A DNA stretch of 64,000 bases from a virus. The position numbers and the translations under genes are program-made. Below, piece by piece: positions 16,032 to 24,380 of this stretch. Every line of letters starts with the position of its first letter. Position 1 is the stretch's first letter. The notes below the pieces were generated by a model. That model worked only from the letters and a program-made list of their open reading frames with translations. It searched no databases and was not told where the DNA came from. Where the stretch lies: the IMG/VR virus record IMGVR_UViG_3300019458_000607, positions 1 through 64,000 of that record, one strand, 5' to 3'.

Positions 16032-16527
16032 TTTTATGTTATCTGGTTGTGGAATTCTAGTTCCTAAAGATTTAACACCAGAAGATAGGCAAAAAATAGT
16101 TTTTGAAGTTGCAAAAACTACCACATCAACAGCAATCCTTACACTAGACAAAGATGATACGGTAAAACAATCTTTAAATGCAGCAAAAATAGTTGCTGTT
16201 ATAGATATAGATATTATGCCTATATTGAATAATAACGATTCTGTTATAACAGGAGAATTAATACAAGAGTTTGTTAGTGTCGTACCAGCAGAATATCGGC
16301 CATTAATGTCTTTGGCTTTTACTACGTTAAGCCTTCATTTTACTGTGCCAGGACCAAATGATATCTTGACACTTGGACAAGTATCTATTGTTAGAGCTTT
16401 CGTAGCAGGAATTAGAGAAGGGGCAAATTATGTTTTGTTGCAAAACGGAGCAATTCTTGAAAATAATGTTAGAATGACAATTACCCCTAGTGCACAGCCA
16501 ACAGAAAACAGAAAAGAAGGAGAATAA
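16003..16527 (+). CDS. Predicted lipoprotein
   Basis: A 174-residue protein with a short lipoprotein signal MKSIILMLTSFMLSGCG (lipobox LSGC, Cys16). GGGAGGA is just upstream inside the previous gene. The mature domain is largely helical and rich in Val, Ile and Ala (VAKTTTSTAIL, VAVIDIDIMPIL). The pattern resembles lysis-associated or host-interacting lipoproteins, but no family could be named. Needs signal peptidase II from the host. Confidence 0.6.
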   Translation: MKSIILMLTSFMLSGCGILVPKDLTPEDRQKIVFEVAKTTTSTAILTLDKDDTVKQSLNAAKIVAVIDIDIMPILNNNDSVITGELIQEFVSVVPAEYRPLMSLAFTTLSLHFTVPGPNDILTLGQVSIVRAFVAGIREGANYVLLQNGAILENNVRMTITPSAQPTENRKEGE

Positions 16528-16529
16528 TT

Positions 16530-16826
16530 ATGATAGAGATAATTAAAGAAGTGGTGTTTAAGTTTAAACACAAAACCTTGACTGTTAATAATATGAATGC
16601 TTTAACGGTTGCACTTACAGAAGCTATTGAGAGATATCAAGAATCTTCCAAGGTAGTAGAACCTATTGTCAAAGAAGAAACAAAGAATGTAGAAGCTCTT
16701 AAGCCTAAAACAGCAAAGGCAATAGCAATTGTTGCCAATCCAATTGGTTCTCTAGGCCGTGGAATGCAGGACGGAAAAGAAACAGATACAGATGTTGGGG
16801 TTTTTGAGGTACGTCGCAATGTTTAA
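16530..16826 (+). CDS. Hypothetical protein
   Basis: A 98-residue protein starting two bases after the lipoprotein stop (AAGGAG upstream). Two parts are visible: a charged N-terminal helix (residues 1-40) and a Lys/Glu/Ala-rich linker ending in a glycine-containing tail. There are no cysteines or membrane segments. Function unknown. Confidence 0.5.
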   Translation: MIEIIKEVVFKFKHKTLTVNNMNALTVALTEAIERYQESSKVVEPIVKEETKNVEALKPKTAKAIAIVANPIGSLGRGMQDGKETDTDVGVFEVRRNV

Positions 16827-17043
16827 AGAATTTTTAAAAAGACTAAGATATGCAATATGCACAATGATTTATGGACTTCCTTATGTTGAGATTCTAAAAA
16901 ATACCAAGATACATCATGTTGGTTTTTATAGATTATCATGTATTTCAAAGGCAAATCCTAGTATAAAAAGTACTATTGTAAACTGTGAATTTAGCTGTGG
17001 AAAGTACGATTACCCATGTAATTTCAAGTACAACAAAATCTAA
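16819..17043 (+). CDS. Hypothetical Cys-containing protein
   Basis: ATG 16819 with GAGG upstream is preferred over ATG 16759, which lies deep in the previous gene. The 74-residue protein is basic, with a hydrophobic stretch about residues 12-24 and a C-terminal set of Cys residues (CEFSCG, YPCNF). No family recognised. Confidence 0.45.
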   Translation: MFKEFLKRLRYAICTMIYGLPYVEILKNTKIHHVGFYRLSCISKANPSIKSTIVNCEFSCGKYDYPCNFKYNKI

Positions 17044-17051
17044 TAAATAAT

Positions 17052-17354
17052 GTGTTAAATTTAAATAAAATAACAGAAAAATTCTATAAAACAGAGGAAG
17101 AAAGACTAGAAAAAATAAGCAAAAACCAAGGCTTCATTAAATCTTTTGTACAAGATAACAGAAACTTCTTATTGTCATTATATAATTCTGGTATTCAGTT
17201 TCATATCTTTGACTTCGATAAAGATAAGATTCACGCAGGGCTTTTCCCGTGCTGTAATAAACGCCCACAGATTACAGATGCAATACGTAGCGAAGCATAC
17301 TCTTGTCTTAAAACATACGGATTTAATAGCATTATCTGGGAGGATTTGATATGA
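17052..17354 (+). CDS. Hypothetical protein
   Basis: A 100-residue protein, probably GTG-initiated, overlapping the next start by four bases. It has a charged N-terminal helix and a later segment FHIFDFDKDKIHAGLFPCC. No motif recognised. Tight coupling to the following nucleoside-modifying gene supports it as real. Confidence 0.45.
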   Translation: MLNLNKITEKFYKTEEERLEKISKNQGFIKSFVQDNRNFLLSLYNSGIQFHIFDFDKDKIHAGLFPCCNKRPQITDAIRSEAYSCLKTYGFNSIIWEDLI

Positions 17355-17887
17355 TTAAACCAATTAGTATATATATTGCAGGTGCTATTGAGCGATCAAA
17401 AGATTATGGAGTTGGTATTAGAAAAGAAATAAAACGTGAAATAAAACGTCTTTTTAACAATAAAGATGTAGTTAAAATCATAGACCCATGCGATTTCAAG
17501 TACAATCAAGGAAAGTATCCAACTATGTTGTCTTATCAGGAAAAGAAGTCTCATAATTTATCTAGTTGTGTTAGACATTGTTCTGTCATAGTGGATGGCG
17601 ATATAAAAGCAGTTAAAGGAGCTGATATTATTATAGTTTTACTTGATGAAAACTGTGGAGCAGGAACTGCAAGTGAAGTAACTGTTGCCAAAGATCACAA
17701 TAAAATAGTACTTGGGTATTTCTTAAATGAACGTTGGAAAAATGTTTCGCCATGGATTCTAAGTAGAGTAGATGAATTTTTCTATTCAAAATTATCTCTA
17801 ATGAAAGAAGTGTCAAAACAAGTTACAACTCTTATAGAATACAGAAAATGGTTTGAACTTCTGGCAAGCTATAGAAGATCGCTATAA
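17351..17887 (+). CDS. Nucleoside 2-deoxyribosyltransferase-like protein
   Basis: A 178-residue protein with the superfamily pattern: N-terminal strand ISIYIAGAIERSKDYG, a central VDGDIKAVKGADIIIVLLDENCGAGTASEV, then an alternating strand/helix. The D...GxGT..E arrangement is the ligand-binding site in nucleoside 2-deoxyribosyltransferases and DUF4406-like proteins, which break or exchange N-glycosidic bonds in nucleosides or nucleotides. Fits phage nucleotide metabolism. Substrate unknown. Confidence 0.6.
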   Translation: MIKPISIYIAGAIERSKDYGVGIRKEIKREIKRLFNNKDVVKIIDPCDFKYNQGKYPTMLSYQEKKSHNLSSCVRHCSVIVDGDIKAVKGADIIIVLLDENCGAGTASEVTVAKDHNKIVLGYFLNERWKNVSPWILSRVDEFFYSKLSLMKEVSKQVTTLIEYRKWFELLASYRRSL

Positions 17888-18278
17888 ATATATGCCGTGG
17901 GAAGCAATACTATCTAACGGCGAAATAATAAAGCAAAATGAAGCCGAGGTTTCTTGTTGGAAAAATCTTGCAATTAGATGCCAAAAAGAAAATCTAAAAA
18001 TTAGAAAATTAACATTTAATGGCATAGAGATGAACAAAGAGTCTTATATTAAGCATCATTTTATTTTATATGAAGCCTTTATTCCTAATGTTCTTGATGG
18101 CGGTAAAAATCAACACCTTAAAATAGGAGTTGGAGGATTTATGCCAGATAATTCATGTAGGATAAAATGGTTTAAGGTTTCTGGAAATCCAATGATTTAC
18201 ACCGAAAGAGTGCATGATCCAAACCCAATGTACAGAAAGTATGCTATAGAGAAAGAAAATGCTACAAAAGCTAATTGA
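17853..18278 (+). CDS. Hypothetical protein
   Basis: A 141-residue frame from TTG 17853, overlapping the previous gene by 35 bases; ATG 17892, five bases after that stop, is a more conservative start. It contains KYMPWEAILSNGEI at the N-terminus and a late DPNPMYRKYAIE. There are no classical catalytic residues. The protein looks beta-rich and soluble. It overlaps the next cupin-like gene by 20 bases. Confidence 0.5.
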   Translation: MNFWQAIEDRYKYMPWEAILSNGEIIKQNEAEVSCWKNLAIRCQKENLKIRKLTFNGIEMNKESYIKHHFILYEAFIPNVLDGGKNQHLKIGVGGFMPDNSCRIKWFKVSGNPMIYTERVHDPNPMYRKYAIEKENATKAN

Positions 18279-18753
18279 CAAGATTCTAAGAAGAGAAGAA
18301 ATAGCTAGAAGCGATGGTCAGTCTTATCTATCAAGGTGGACATTGCTTAGATTATCTAATACATTTTGGCTGTGGAAACTGCTAAAAATTAATGACATAA
18401 GGATTTACATTCATCGTTTTAATAAAGGCGACTGTTCTATATCTGTACATGATCATCCATGCACAATGATAAGTTTTGTTTTTAAAAACGGATATTCTGA
18501 GGAATATTGGGATACTAAGTCTAAATTAATAAAGACACAAATTTTTAAAGCACCATGTATTAGAAAGTTCTCTGCTAGTCATTCTCATAGAGTTACTCTA
18601 CTAAAAGACAAGCCAGCTTGGACTTTATTACTTGCTTTTAAGAAGACAAGAAACTGGGGATTTTGGCGAACAAATAAAGACGGGAAGAGAAAATGGGTTC
18701 AATGGGAAGAATATAACGGAAAATACGCAAAAGAAGACGGATGTGATCCTTAG
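18259..18753 (+). CDS. Cupin-like protein
   Basis: A 164-residue protein. SVHDHPCTMISFVFKNGYSEEYW and then FSASHSHRVTLL give the two His-containing strands expected of a small metal-binding cupin barrel. The C-terminus is aromatic-rich (TRNWGFWRTNKDGKRKWVQW). Cupins in phages may bind sugars or act as dioxygenase-like or isomerase-like enzymes; a link to the sugar genes is possible but not shown. Confidence 0.5.
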   Translation: MLQKLIDKILRREEIARSDGQSYLSRWTLLRLSNTFWLWKLLKINDIRIYIHRFNKGDCSISVHDHPCTMISFVFKNGYSEEYWDTKSKLIKTQIFKAPCIRKFSASHSHRVTLLKDKPAWTLLLAFKKTRNWGFWRTNKDGKRKWVQWEEYNGKYAKEDGCDP

Positions 18754-18786
18754 ATGAGGGTAATAAATAAGGAAATGTAACAAAAT

Positions 18787-19143
18787 ATGAGTAAATCTAA
18801 AATATCTCAATCATTAAAGGCTACCAAATCCAAAAGGAAAACCCAGACTTGTAAGGTCTTTGAGGTTAAGGTATCCAAATCCCATCTATCCTCAAGCACT
18901 AAAGATAAGCTTAACCTTAGTTTCGAAGAATGTTTCAAAGAAGTTAGAAAATATATAGACAAAAATTGGACATTTATATTCTATTGGCATTCAGATAACT
19001 ATTGGAGCGCAGAGTTTACGTTTTTTATAGATTATCCTAAAAAACATGAAAGTGTTTCTTTTATAGGAATGGATGATAATTTGGCACGTTCAGCAATAAA
19101 TAAGCTATTAGATAAAATGGAAAAATATTATAGCGAAAAATAA
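18787..19143 (+). CDS. Hypothetical protein with possible transposase-derived N-terminus
   Basis: A 118-residue protein. The first ~40 residues (RKTQTCKVFEVKVSKSHLSS) remind me of the start of TnpB-like transposase proteins, while the rest (SFEECFKEVRKYIDKNWTF, and a C-terminal helix) does not continue as TnpB. It may be a truncated, domesticated or chimeric gene, or chance resemblance. No catalytic residues visible. Confidence 0.4.
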   Translation: MSKSKISQSLKATKSKRKTQTCKVFEVKVSKSHLSSSTKDKLNLSFEECFKEVRKYIDKNWTFIFYWHSDNYWSAEFTFFIDYPKKHESVSFIGMDDNLARSAINKLLDKMEKYYSEK

Positions 19144-19149
19144 ATATTA

Positions 19150-19437
19150 ATGGAGAAATTAATGGTGCGATCTACTAAATGTGATGTTTGTCACAAAAAA
19201 TTAATTGAAACAAAACACGATTGGACAGTTATAAAAGAAAGATGGGGATATTGCTCAAACAAAGATGGACGATATGACGAATGTGTTTGTTGCTCAGATT
19301 GTTATGATAAAGTGGCAAAATTCATAAATAAAATAGGAGGCAGAATTAGGCAATATAAGTATGATCCTTTGGACGGATTAATTACAAATGAAGAAATAAA
19401 GCGAAAGGGCAAAAATGCGCAATATAAAAACAGATGA
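19150..19437 (+). CDS. Zinc-finger-like hypothetical protein
   Basis: A 95-residue protein (ATG 19150 or 19162). Cysteine pairs CDVC and CVCCSDC flank a middle Cys, a likely zinc site. The pattern CDVCHKKLIETKHDW resembles treble-clef modules of small phage regulators. The end overlaps the next gene by 23 bases. Confidence 0.5.
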   Translation: MEKLMVRSTKCDVCHKKLIETKHDWTVIKERWGYCSNKDGRYDECVCCSDCYDKVAKFINKIGGRIRQYKYDPLDGLITNEEIKRKGKNAQYKNR

Positions 19438-19666
19438 AGGCTTTGCTATTTTATATAATCATGACATTAAATTTAATAAAGGATGTTCAACTGTTTCTAC
19501 AAGACATTTTAAAAGCAAAAAATTCATAGATATGTTAAATAAATTATTTAACACAAAGCCGTGGGAAAAAATAGATGCTATAGAAATAAAAAGAGACGGC
19601 ATAACTGCTTATTTTGCGCCTGATAAAAACCACAAAGATGTTAGTAAGTTTCATAAATATATATGA
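19415..19666 (+). CDS. Hypothetical protein
   Basis: An 83-residue basic protein in a chain of overlapping genes before RecA. It contains alternating strand/helix with aromatic residues (KPWEKIDAIEIKRDG). No family recognised. Confidence 0.45.
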   Translation: MRNIKTDEGFAILYNHDIKFNKGCSTVSTRHFKSKKFIDMLNKLFNTKPWEKIDAIEIKRDGITAYFAPDKNHKDVSKFHKYI

Positions 19667-20205
19667 TTTGTAAAATACACATTCGATATAAAGGCATTTC
19701 TCCTTTAGGGAAAAGAAATGCTAATTGTGCAGACTGTCAACAGATAAGAAAAATAGCAGAAGCTGAAAAGCAAGAAAAAATCAACTCAAAAAACATATAT
19801 ACATCTTTAACAACGCCAAGTATAAAAGTTGATCTTGCCCATATATTGGCCGAAACAATGACGATAATGAAATTCGGCTTACAGTCTATGGAATTTTGGA
19901 AAAAACAAAGCAGCACGGATGATCAAGTAAAAAAGTTTTTCTTTAACTGTTTAAAAATGTCTTACTCTTGGACAAAAAACAAGCTATGGGCAGCAAATTC
20001 CCTAAAAGGATTATTCCATATCAACGTTATAAGCAAGGAAATCAAAGAGTCCATCGAAGAAATAGAAGTAAAAACAGAGAGTAAAACTCACGATAATAGT
20101 ATCGATTTTCCATCTAAAGAGGCTTCTGATGCAGCCACTGAGTTTTTAAATGATAATATGAAGCCAAAAACTATTAATCATTTCATTAAGGGGAGCAATG
20201 GCTAA
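19663..20205 (+). CDS. Hypothetical protein with N-terminal Cys knuckle
   Basis: A 180-residue protein. The N-terminus has Cys residues (MICKIHIRYKG, then NCADCQQI) that could bind zinc. A central helical region (LAHILAETMTIMKFGL) is followed by an acidic, probably unstructured tail. It overlaps the RecA-like gene by eight bases. Perhaps a recombination accessory protein; this is context only. Confidence 0.45.
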   Translation: MICKIHIRYKGISPLGKRNANCADCQQIRKIAEAEKQEKINSKNIYTSLTTPSIKVDLAHILAETMTIMKFGLQSMEFWKKQSSTDDQVKKFFFNCLKMSYSWTKNKLWAANSLKGLFHINVISKEIKESIEEIEVKTESKTHDNSIDFPSKEASDAATEFLNDNMKPKTINHFIKGSNG

Positions 20206-21214
20206 AACAAAAGTAGAAAAAGAGGATAGTATATCTGAAATAGAATCTTTGCATAAAGAGATAGAAAAACTTGGAGGAAGAGTTTCGCAAAGCATAGGCG
20301 ATCTTGCTCCTTCTTATTTTCTTAATACTAGAATATTTTCACTTGACAAAGCCCTTTCAGAAAAAGGCGGAATTCCAGGTAATGCAGTAATAGAATTGTT
20401 TGGCCCCGCTGGTATAGGTAAAAGTAGTTTATCATTACATATATCTGCAATGGCCCAAAAACAAGATATTAAAGTTTTTTACATAAATGCCGAAAGATCA
20501 ATCAATGAAAGCATAACTAAATGTTTCACTGATTTAGATGTGAGCAAGATATCCTGGATTACCCCAGAAACAGGAGAAAATGCAATCAATATAATGACTC
20601 ATATCTTAGAAACTCAGCAAAAATGCCTAATAATAAACGATTCGATTCCGGCATGTGTTCCGTCTATAACTCTAGAGGCGAGCGCCGAGGAGAGCCAAGT
20701 AGGCGCACTGGCGAGGTTATTTTCGCCATTCATGCCCAAGGCTAAAAAGTTCTGCTCTCTCAATAATAATATACTTATACAGTTAAACCAAGAAAGAGCA
20801 AAAATAGGCCCAATGGCAAGAGGGTCAAGTCAGCCTGGAGGTTATGCATTAAAGTTTTACTGTGACATAAGAATAAAGATAGACAAAAAATACCCATCGC
20901 CAGAGATTAAGTCCGGAGAAGATACAATAGGACACTACATAAAGGCAGAGATAGTTAAAAATAGATGTGGAGTTCCATATAAGGAGGCAATTATACCTTT
21001 AATATATGGCAAGGGAATTGATCTAGAAAGAGAAATGGTTGAATATGCTATTATGTTTAGCATTATAAAGAAGTCAGGCGCTTGGTTTGTTCTTTACGAC
21101 GAAGATAAAGAAATAAACAAGTCTCAAGGAATAGAAAAGATGGCTAATTTTATAAGAGAAGATAGAAAGGCTAGAAATTTGGTAGAGAGCAAGCTAAAAG
21201 AAATAATGAGCTAA
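20198..21214 (+). CDS. RecA/UvsX-like recombinase
   Basis: A 338-residue protein with the RecA core: Walker A FGPAGIGKSS at residues 68-77, an acidic INAERSINES catalytic segment, LIINDSIPACVPS as Walker B, and the DNA-binding loop region ending QPGGYALKFYCDIRIKI. It should drive ATP-dependent strand exchange and recombination-dependent replication. It is followed by nuclease, helicase and primase genes. A GGGGAG ribosome binding site lies in the preceding gene's end. Confidence 0.85.
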   Translation: MAKTKVEKEDSISEIESLHKEIEKLGGRVSQSIGDLAPSYFLNTRIFSLDKALSEKGGIPGNAVIELFGPAGIGKSSLSLHISAMAQKQDIKVFYINAERSINESITKCFTDLDVSKISWITPETGENAINIMTHILETQQKCLIINDSIPACVPSITLEASAEESQVGALARLFSPFMPKAKKFCSLNNNILIQLNQERAKIGPMARGSSQPGGYALKFYCDIRIKIDKKYPSPEIKSGEDTIGHYIKAEIVKNRCGVPYKEAIIPLIYGKGIDLEREMVEYAIMFSIIKKSGAWFVLYDEDKEINKSQGIEKMANFIREDRKARNLVESKLKEIMS

Positions 21215-21215
21215 A

Positions 21216-21401
21216 ATGACCAAACATATTATACTAATAGCGTTTTTATTTGCTTGTTGTTTTTTGCCAGATATAATTTATTGTTTTTCATTAATTGTTT
21301 TAAAGTATTTATGTAAGATAAAATATAATGAAGTTCATAGATACCAACGGAAAAATCCATCGGAAAAACATAACCAAATACAAGAAAAAGCAAAGCAGTA
21401 A
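21216..21401 (+). CDS. Small membrane peptide
   Basis: A 61-residue frame starting one base after the RecA stop. Its first 33 residues are strongly hydrophobic (IILIAFLFACCFLPDIIY), followed by a basic tail. It overlaps the nuclease gene at 21328 by 74 bases, which is larger than usual here, so it may not be translated. Confidence 0.3.
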   Translation: MTKHIILIAFLFACCFLPDIIYCFSLIVLKYLCKIKYNEVHRYQRKNPSEKHNQIQEKAKQ

Positions 21402-21726
21402 ATCTAAAGGGCAAACTAAACTTGGGGAAATCCTTGAAAATATATATCCTAATGTGCCTATATATGAAGAAGTTCCATGTTTCGGCGAAAAACTTTTCCT
21501 AGACTTTTTTATACCATCTCTTAAAATTGCCCTGGAATTTAATGGAATACAGCACGATAAATATGTATATCACTTTCATAGGACTAGAATAAGATTTCTC
21601 GATTCTTTGGAAAGAGATTGTAGAAAACAGCAATGGTGTGATATTAATAATATTGCTTTACTAATCATAAAAGAAGAAGATCTTAAAAAAGAAATTATAA
21701 TAGATATGATAGGAAACAGAAAATGA
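21328..21726 (+). CDS. Vsr/DUF559-like PD-(D/E)XK endonuclease
   Basis: A 132-residue protein. The core is LFLDFFIPSLKIALEFNGIQH, containing the D...E-x-N/Q catalytic pattern, followed by a conserved FHRTRIRFLDSLERDCRKQQWC and a strand with LLIIKEED. This is typical of small phage nucleases related to Vsr and DUF559. A role in recombination or repair next to RecA is likely; some relatives are homing-like. Confidence 0.65.
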   Translation: MKFIDTNGKIHRKNITKYKKKQSSKSKGQTKLGEILENIYPNVPIYEEVPCFGEKLFLDFFIPSLKIALEFNGIQHDKYVYHFHRTRIRFLDSLERDCRKQQWCDINNIALLIIKEEDLKKEIIIDMIGNRK

Positions 21727-22493
21727 TTTTGAAATGTGGAAAGAAAAAGTTATTCTGTTTTGACCTTGATGAAACTTTAACCCCAAGCAAACAAAAAGCC
21801 TCAGAAGAAATTATACACGCATTTGAAGAACTATTAAAATTTTCTAATTGTGCAATAATATCAGGAGCATCATTAAACCAAATAAGAAAACAAATTATTG
21901 ATTACATCAACCCACATCATATACCACAAATTCTTATATTTCCTACATGTGGAGCATCGTTATTTGAATATGGGGTTAATGGTGAATATATAGAAAGATA
22001 TTCTTTTAAGCTTTTAGAAGAAGAAAAGGCTAAAATAATATCTACTTTTGATGTACCTACTTATAAAATCTATGGAAACTTATTCGAGGACAAAGGTTCG
22101 CAAATTACTTATTCAGCACTTGGGCAAGATGCTACATCTGAAATAAAGAAAATCTGGGATCCTGATTGCTCAAAAAGAAAAGCAATATTGGCAAAATCTG
22201 CTCCTATGGCACCAGAATTTGAATATAAAATAGGTGGCACAACATCAATAGATGTTACGATAAAAGGTATAGATAAGTCTTATGCAATAAAATACTTGAT
22301 ACAAAAAGGTCTATATCATAAAGAAGATATTTTATATGTAGGAGATGCTTTATATGAGGGTGGTAATGATTTTCCTGTGCTAAAATATGGAGTTGACTGT
22401 ATTCAAACAAGCGGAATAGAAGAAACTGTTCTTATTTTAAAAAACATATCCGAAATTGTTAAATGTGCAATACATGGAAGAAATAATAAGTGA
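21723..22493 (+). CDS. HAD-superfamily phosphatase (phosphomannomutase-like, HAD-IIB)
   Basis: A 256-residue protein with motif I FCFDLDETLTPSK (Asp14, Asp16), motif II IISGAS, a lysine in SIDVTIKGIDKSYA and motif IV ILYVGDALYEGGNDFPV. This pattern is that of the HAD-IIB group that includes eukaryotic-type phosphomannomutase. It could make or process a sugar phosphate for the phage glycosylation genes, or stand in for the heptose bisphosphate phosphatase step (GmhB), but neither is shown. Confidence 0.75.
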   Translation: MILKCGKKKLFCFDLDETLTPSKQKASEEIIHAFEELLKFSNCAIISGASLNQIRKQIIDYINPHHIPQILIFPTCGASLFEYGVNGEYIERYSFKLLEEEKAKIISTFDVPTYKIYGNLFEDKGSQITYSALGQDATSEIKKIWDPDCSKRKAILAKSAPMAPEFEYKIGGTTSIDVTIKGIDKSYAIKYLIQKGLYHKEDILYVGDALYEGGNDFPVLKYGVDCIQTSGIEETVLILKNISEIVKCAIHGRNNK

Positions 22494-22953
22494 AATTACA
22501 AACTGGGTAAAGTCAACAGGTATTCATCCAGTTAATAAAAATACAATATCTTGCGACGAAATAGCCCAAATAGATGTGGAAAGTTTTATTTCAATGCCAA
22601 TAGAAAAAATAGAACAACTAATGAATAAAATAGTTTCATATAATATTTATGTAAGGTCGCAAAAAGCATCTTTAGAATGCCAAATAGAGATATTAACACC
22701 AGAAGTTAATAAACAGCTATACTCTGCTGTAAGCAATCTTTCTGAGGATTGCCGATTTAAAAAAATTGAAGAGAAAATAGCTATAGTTAGAAATGAAAAT
22801 AAAGACATAGATGACAGATATAAAGACCTAATTATTTTAAAAGCAAAATTAGCAAGAATAAAAGATATTCCTTACGCAATAGACCGTAAAATAGACATAT
22901 TGAAAATGGCATACCAGAGGGCAATATGCAGACAAAATATACAAACGATTTAG
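22474..22953 (+). CDS. Coiled-coil protein, possible recombination mediator or helicase loader
   Basis: ATG 22474 overlaps the phosphatase end; ATG 22456 is possible. The 159-residue protein is almost wholly helical with long coiled-coil stretches (IEKIEQLMNKIVSY, FKKIEEKIAIVRNENKDID). It lies between RecA and DnaB genes, the position and size held by UvsY-like mediators or helicase loaders in T4-related phages. No sequence motif proves this. Confidence 0.45.
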   Translation: MEEIISEITNWVKSTGIHPVNKNTISCDEIAQIDVESFISMPIEKIEQLMNKIVSYNIYVRSQKASLECQIEILTPEVNKQLYSAVSNLSEDCRFKKIEEKIAIVRNENKDIDDRYKDLIILKAKLARIKDIPYAIDRKIDILKMAYQRAICRQNIQTI

Positions 22954-24380
22954 CAGAGAAAAAAGTACTATCTTGGTTCATTAAAAATCCAAAAACTATT
23001 TTTGATTATAGTGGACTTGGTTTAGATGATTTTAGCTCACAATCTGTTAGGTGTTCTTTCAGTGCTGTGAAAAATATATCTGTTGAAAGTTCTAACTTAA
23101 ATGATAACAAGCCCATAGACGATGTTATCTTATCTGAAAAAATAGCATTTTTGTACCCTGAATACTATAAGAGCCAAAAACCTATAATACAAGAAACAAT
23201 AAAGTTTGCAACAGAAAATTCTGTTTCCAAGAAAGATTTTGAAGATCTACTAATAATAGTTCTTAATAATTCTGTTAAAAGAAAATATTATCAAAAAGTA
23301 GAAGAGATTAAAGAGGCAATTGATTCTGCAAAATCTCCAGATGAAGTATCAAACATCATAGAGTGTTCAACCCTTGAATTTACTACTAATTTATTTAAGT
23401 CTTCCGAAATAGATATATTGGGCAAAAATTTTGACAATTGGCTATATAATAAAGCCCAAGAAGTTAAACAAGGCAAAGTTCATGTTGGAATAAAATTTGG
23501 CTTTCCGTTGTATGAGAGATCTATAGGGGGTGGGTTTAGAGACGGGACAATAAGTATTATAGCATCCAGAGCAAAATTTGGAAAATCCACGGTCGCAATG
23601 AATATAGCAAACAATGTCGCAAAACAAGGAATTCCTGTTTTATACTTGGACACTGAATTAGATGATTTATATCAAACAATTAGATGGTCTGCAATAGCAA
23701 CAAAAACTCCTTTGGTAAGTTTAGATGAAGGTAGGTTTTTTGCCGATACAAATAAATTAGAGTCTATAAAAAATATGTCTCAATATCTTAAAGACAATAA
23801 GATACATTATGTTGATATAAAGGGGTGGACGTTAGAAGAACAAATAAGCATCATAAGAAGGTTTTTCGCCAAAATAGTTGGGCAAAACTCTGAAGGAAAA
23901 TTCAATAAATGTCTTGTTATACTTGATTATCTTAAACTAATGAACTCTAATGACAAAAACAAAGACAAAGAATGGGAAGCTCTTGGCTACAGAATGACAA
24001 CATTACATGATCTAATGGGATCTTATAATGCTCCGATGTTAGCATTTGCACAACAAAATAGAGATGGGCTAGAAAAAGAAGACGAAAGTACTATGTCTGG
24101 ATCAGACAGAATAATTTGGCTTTGTGATAATTTCACTATATTTTCTAAGCTTGATGAAGTAGAAGTTATGCAAAAACACCAAGCAAATGCCAATGATCCA
24201 AACGCAAGAAAACCAGAGAATTGTAAATTTAAGATTGTATGTTCACGTCATGGACGTGGAACCCCAGGAAGAAAATACATATCTCTATATTGTGATTTTC
24301 ATGACCCACTAATAAAAGAAGATGAGGTTTGTGGAATAATAGAAGAGAGATGTATTCAAACTACGATCACAATAAAATGA
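22926..24380 (+). CDS. DnaB-like replicative helicase
   Basis: A 484-residue protein. The N-terminal domain is helical; the RecA-like domain has GGGFRDGTISIIASRAKFGKS with the P-loop variant AKFGKST, LYLDTELDD, NKCLVILDYLKLMN as Walker B, and AQQNRDG. These are DnaB family motifs. It unwinds duplex DNA at the phage fork and works with the primase gene that overlaps its stop (ATGA). Confidence 0.85.
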   Translation: MQTKYTNDLAEKKVLSWFIKNPKTIFDYSGLGLDDFSSQSVRCSFSAVKNISVESSNLNDNKPIDDVILSEKIAFLYPEYYKSQKPIIQETIKFATENSVSKKDFEDLLIIVLNNSVKRKYYQKVEEIKEAIDSAKSPDEVSNIIECSTLEFTTNLFKSSEIDILGKNFDNWLYNKAQEVKQGKVHVGIKFGFPLYERSIGGGFRDGTISIIASRAKFGKSTVAMNIANNVAKQGIPVLYLDTELDDLYQTIRWSAIATKTPLVSLDEGRFFADTNKLESIKNMSQYLKDNKIHYVDIKGWTLEEQISIIRRFFAKIVGQNSEGKFNKCLVILDYLKLMNSNDKNKDKEWEALGYRMTTLHDLMGSYNAPMLAFAQQNRDGLEKEDESTMSGSDRIIWLCDNFTIFSKLDEVEVMQKHQANANDPNARKPENCKFKIVCSRHGRGTPGRKYISLYCDFHDPLIKEDEVCGIIEERCIQTTITIK

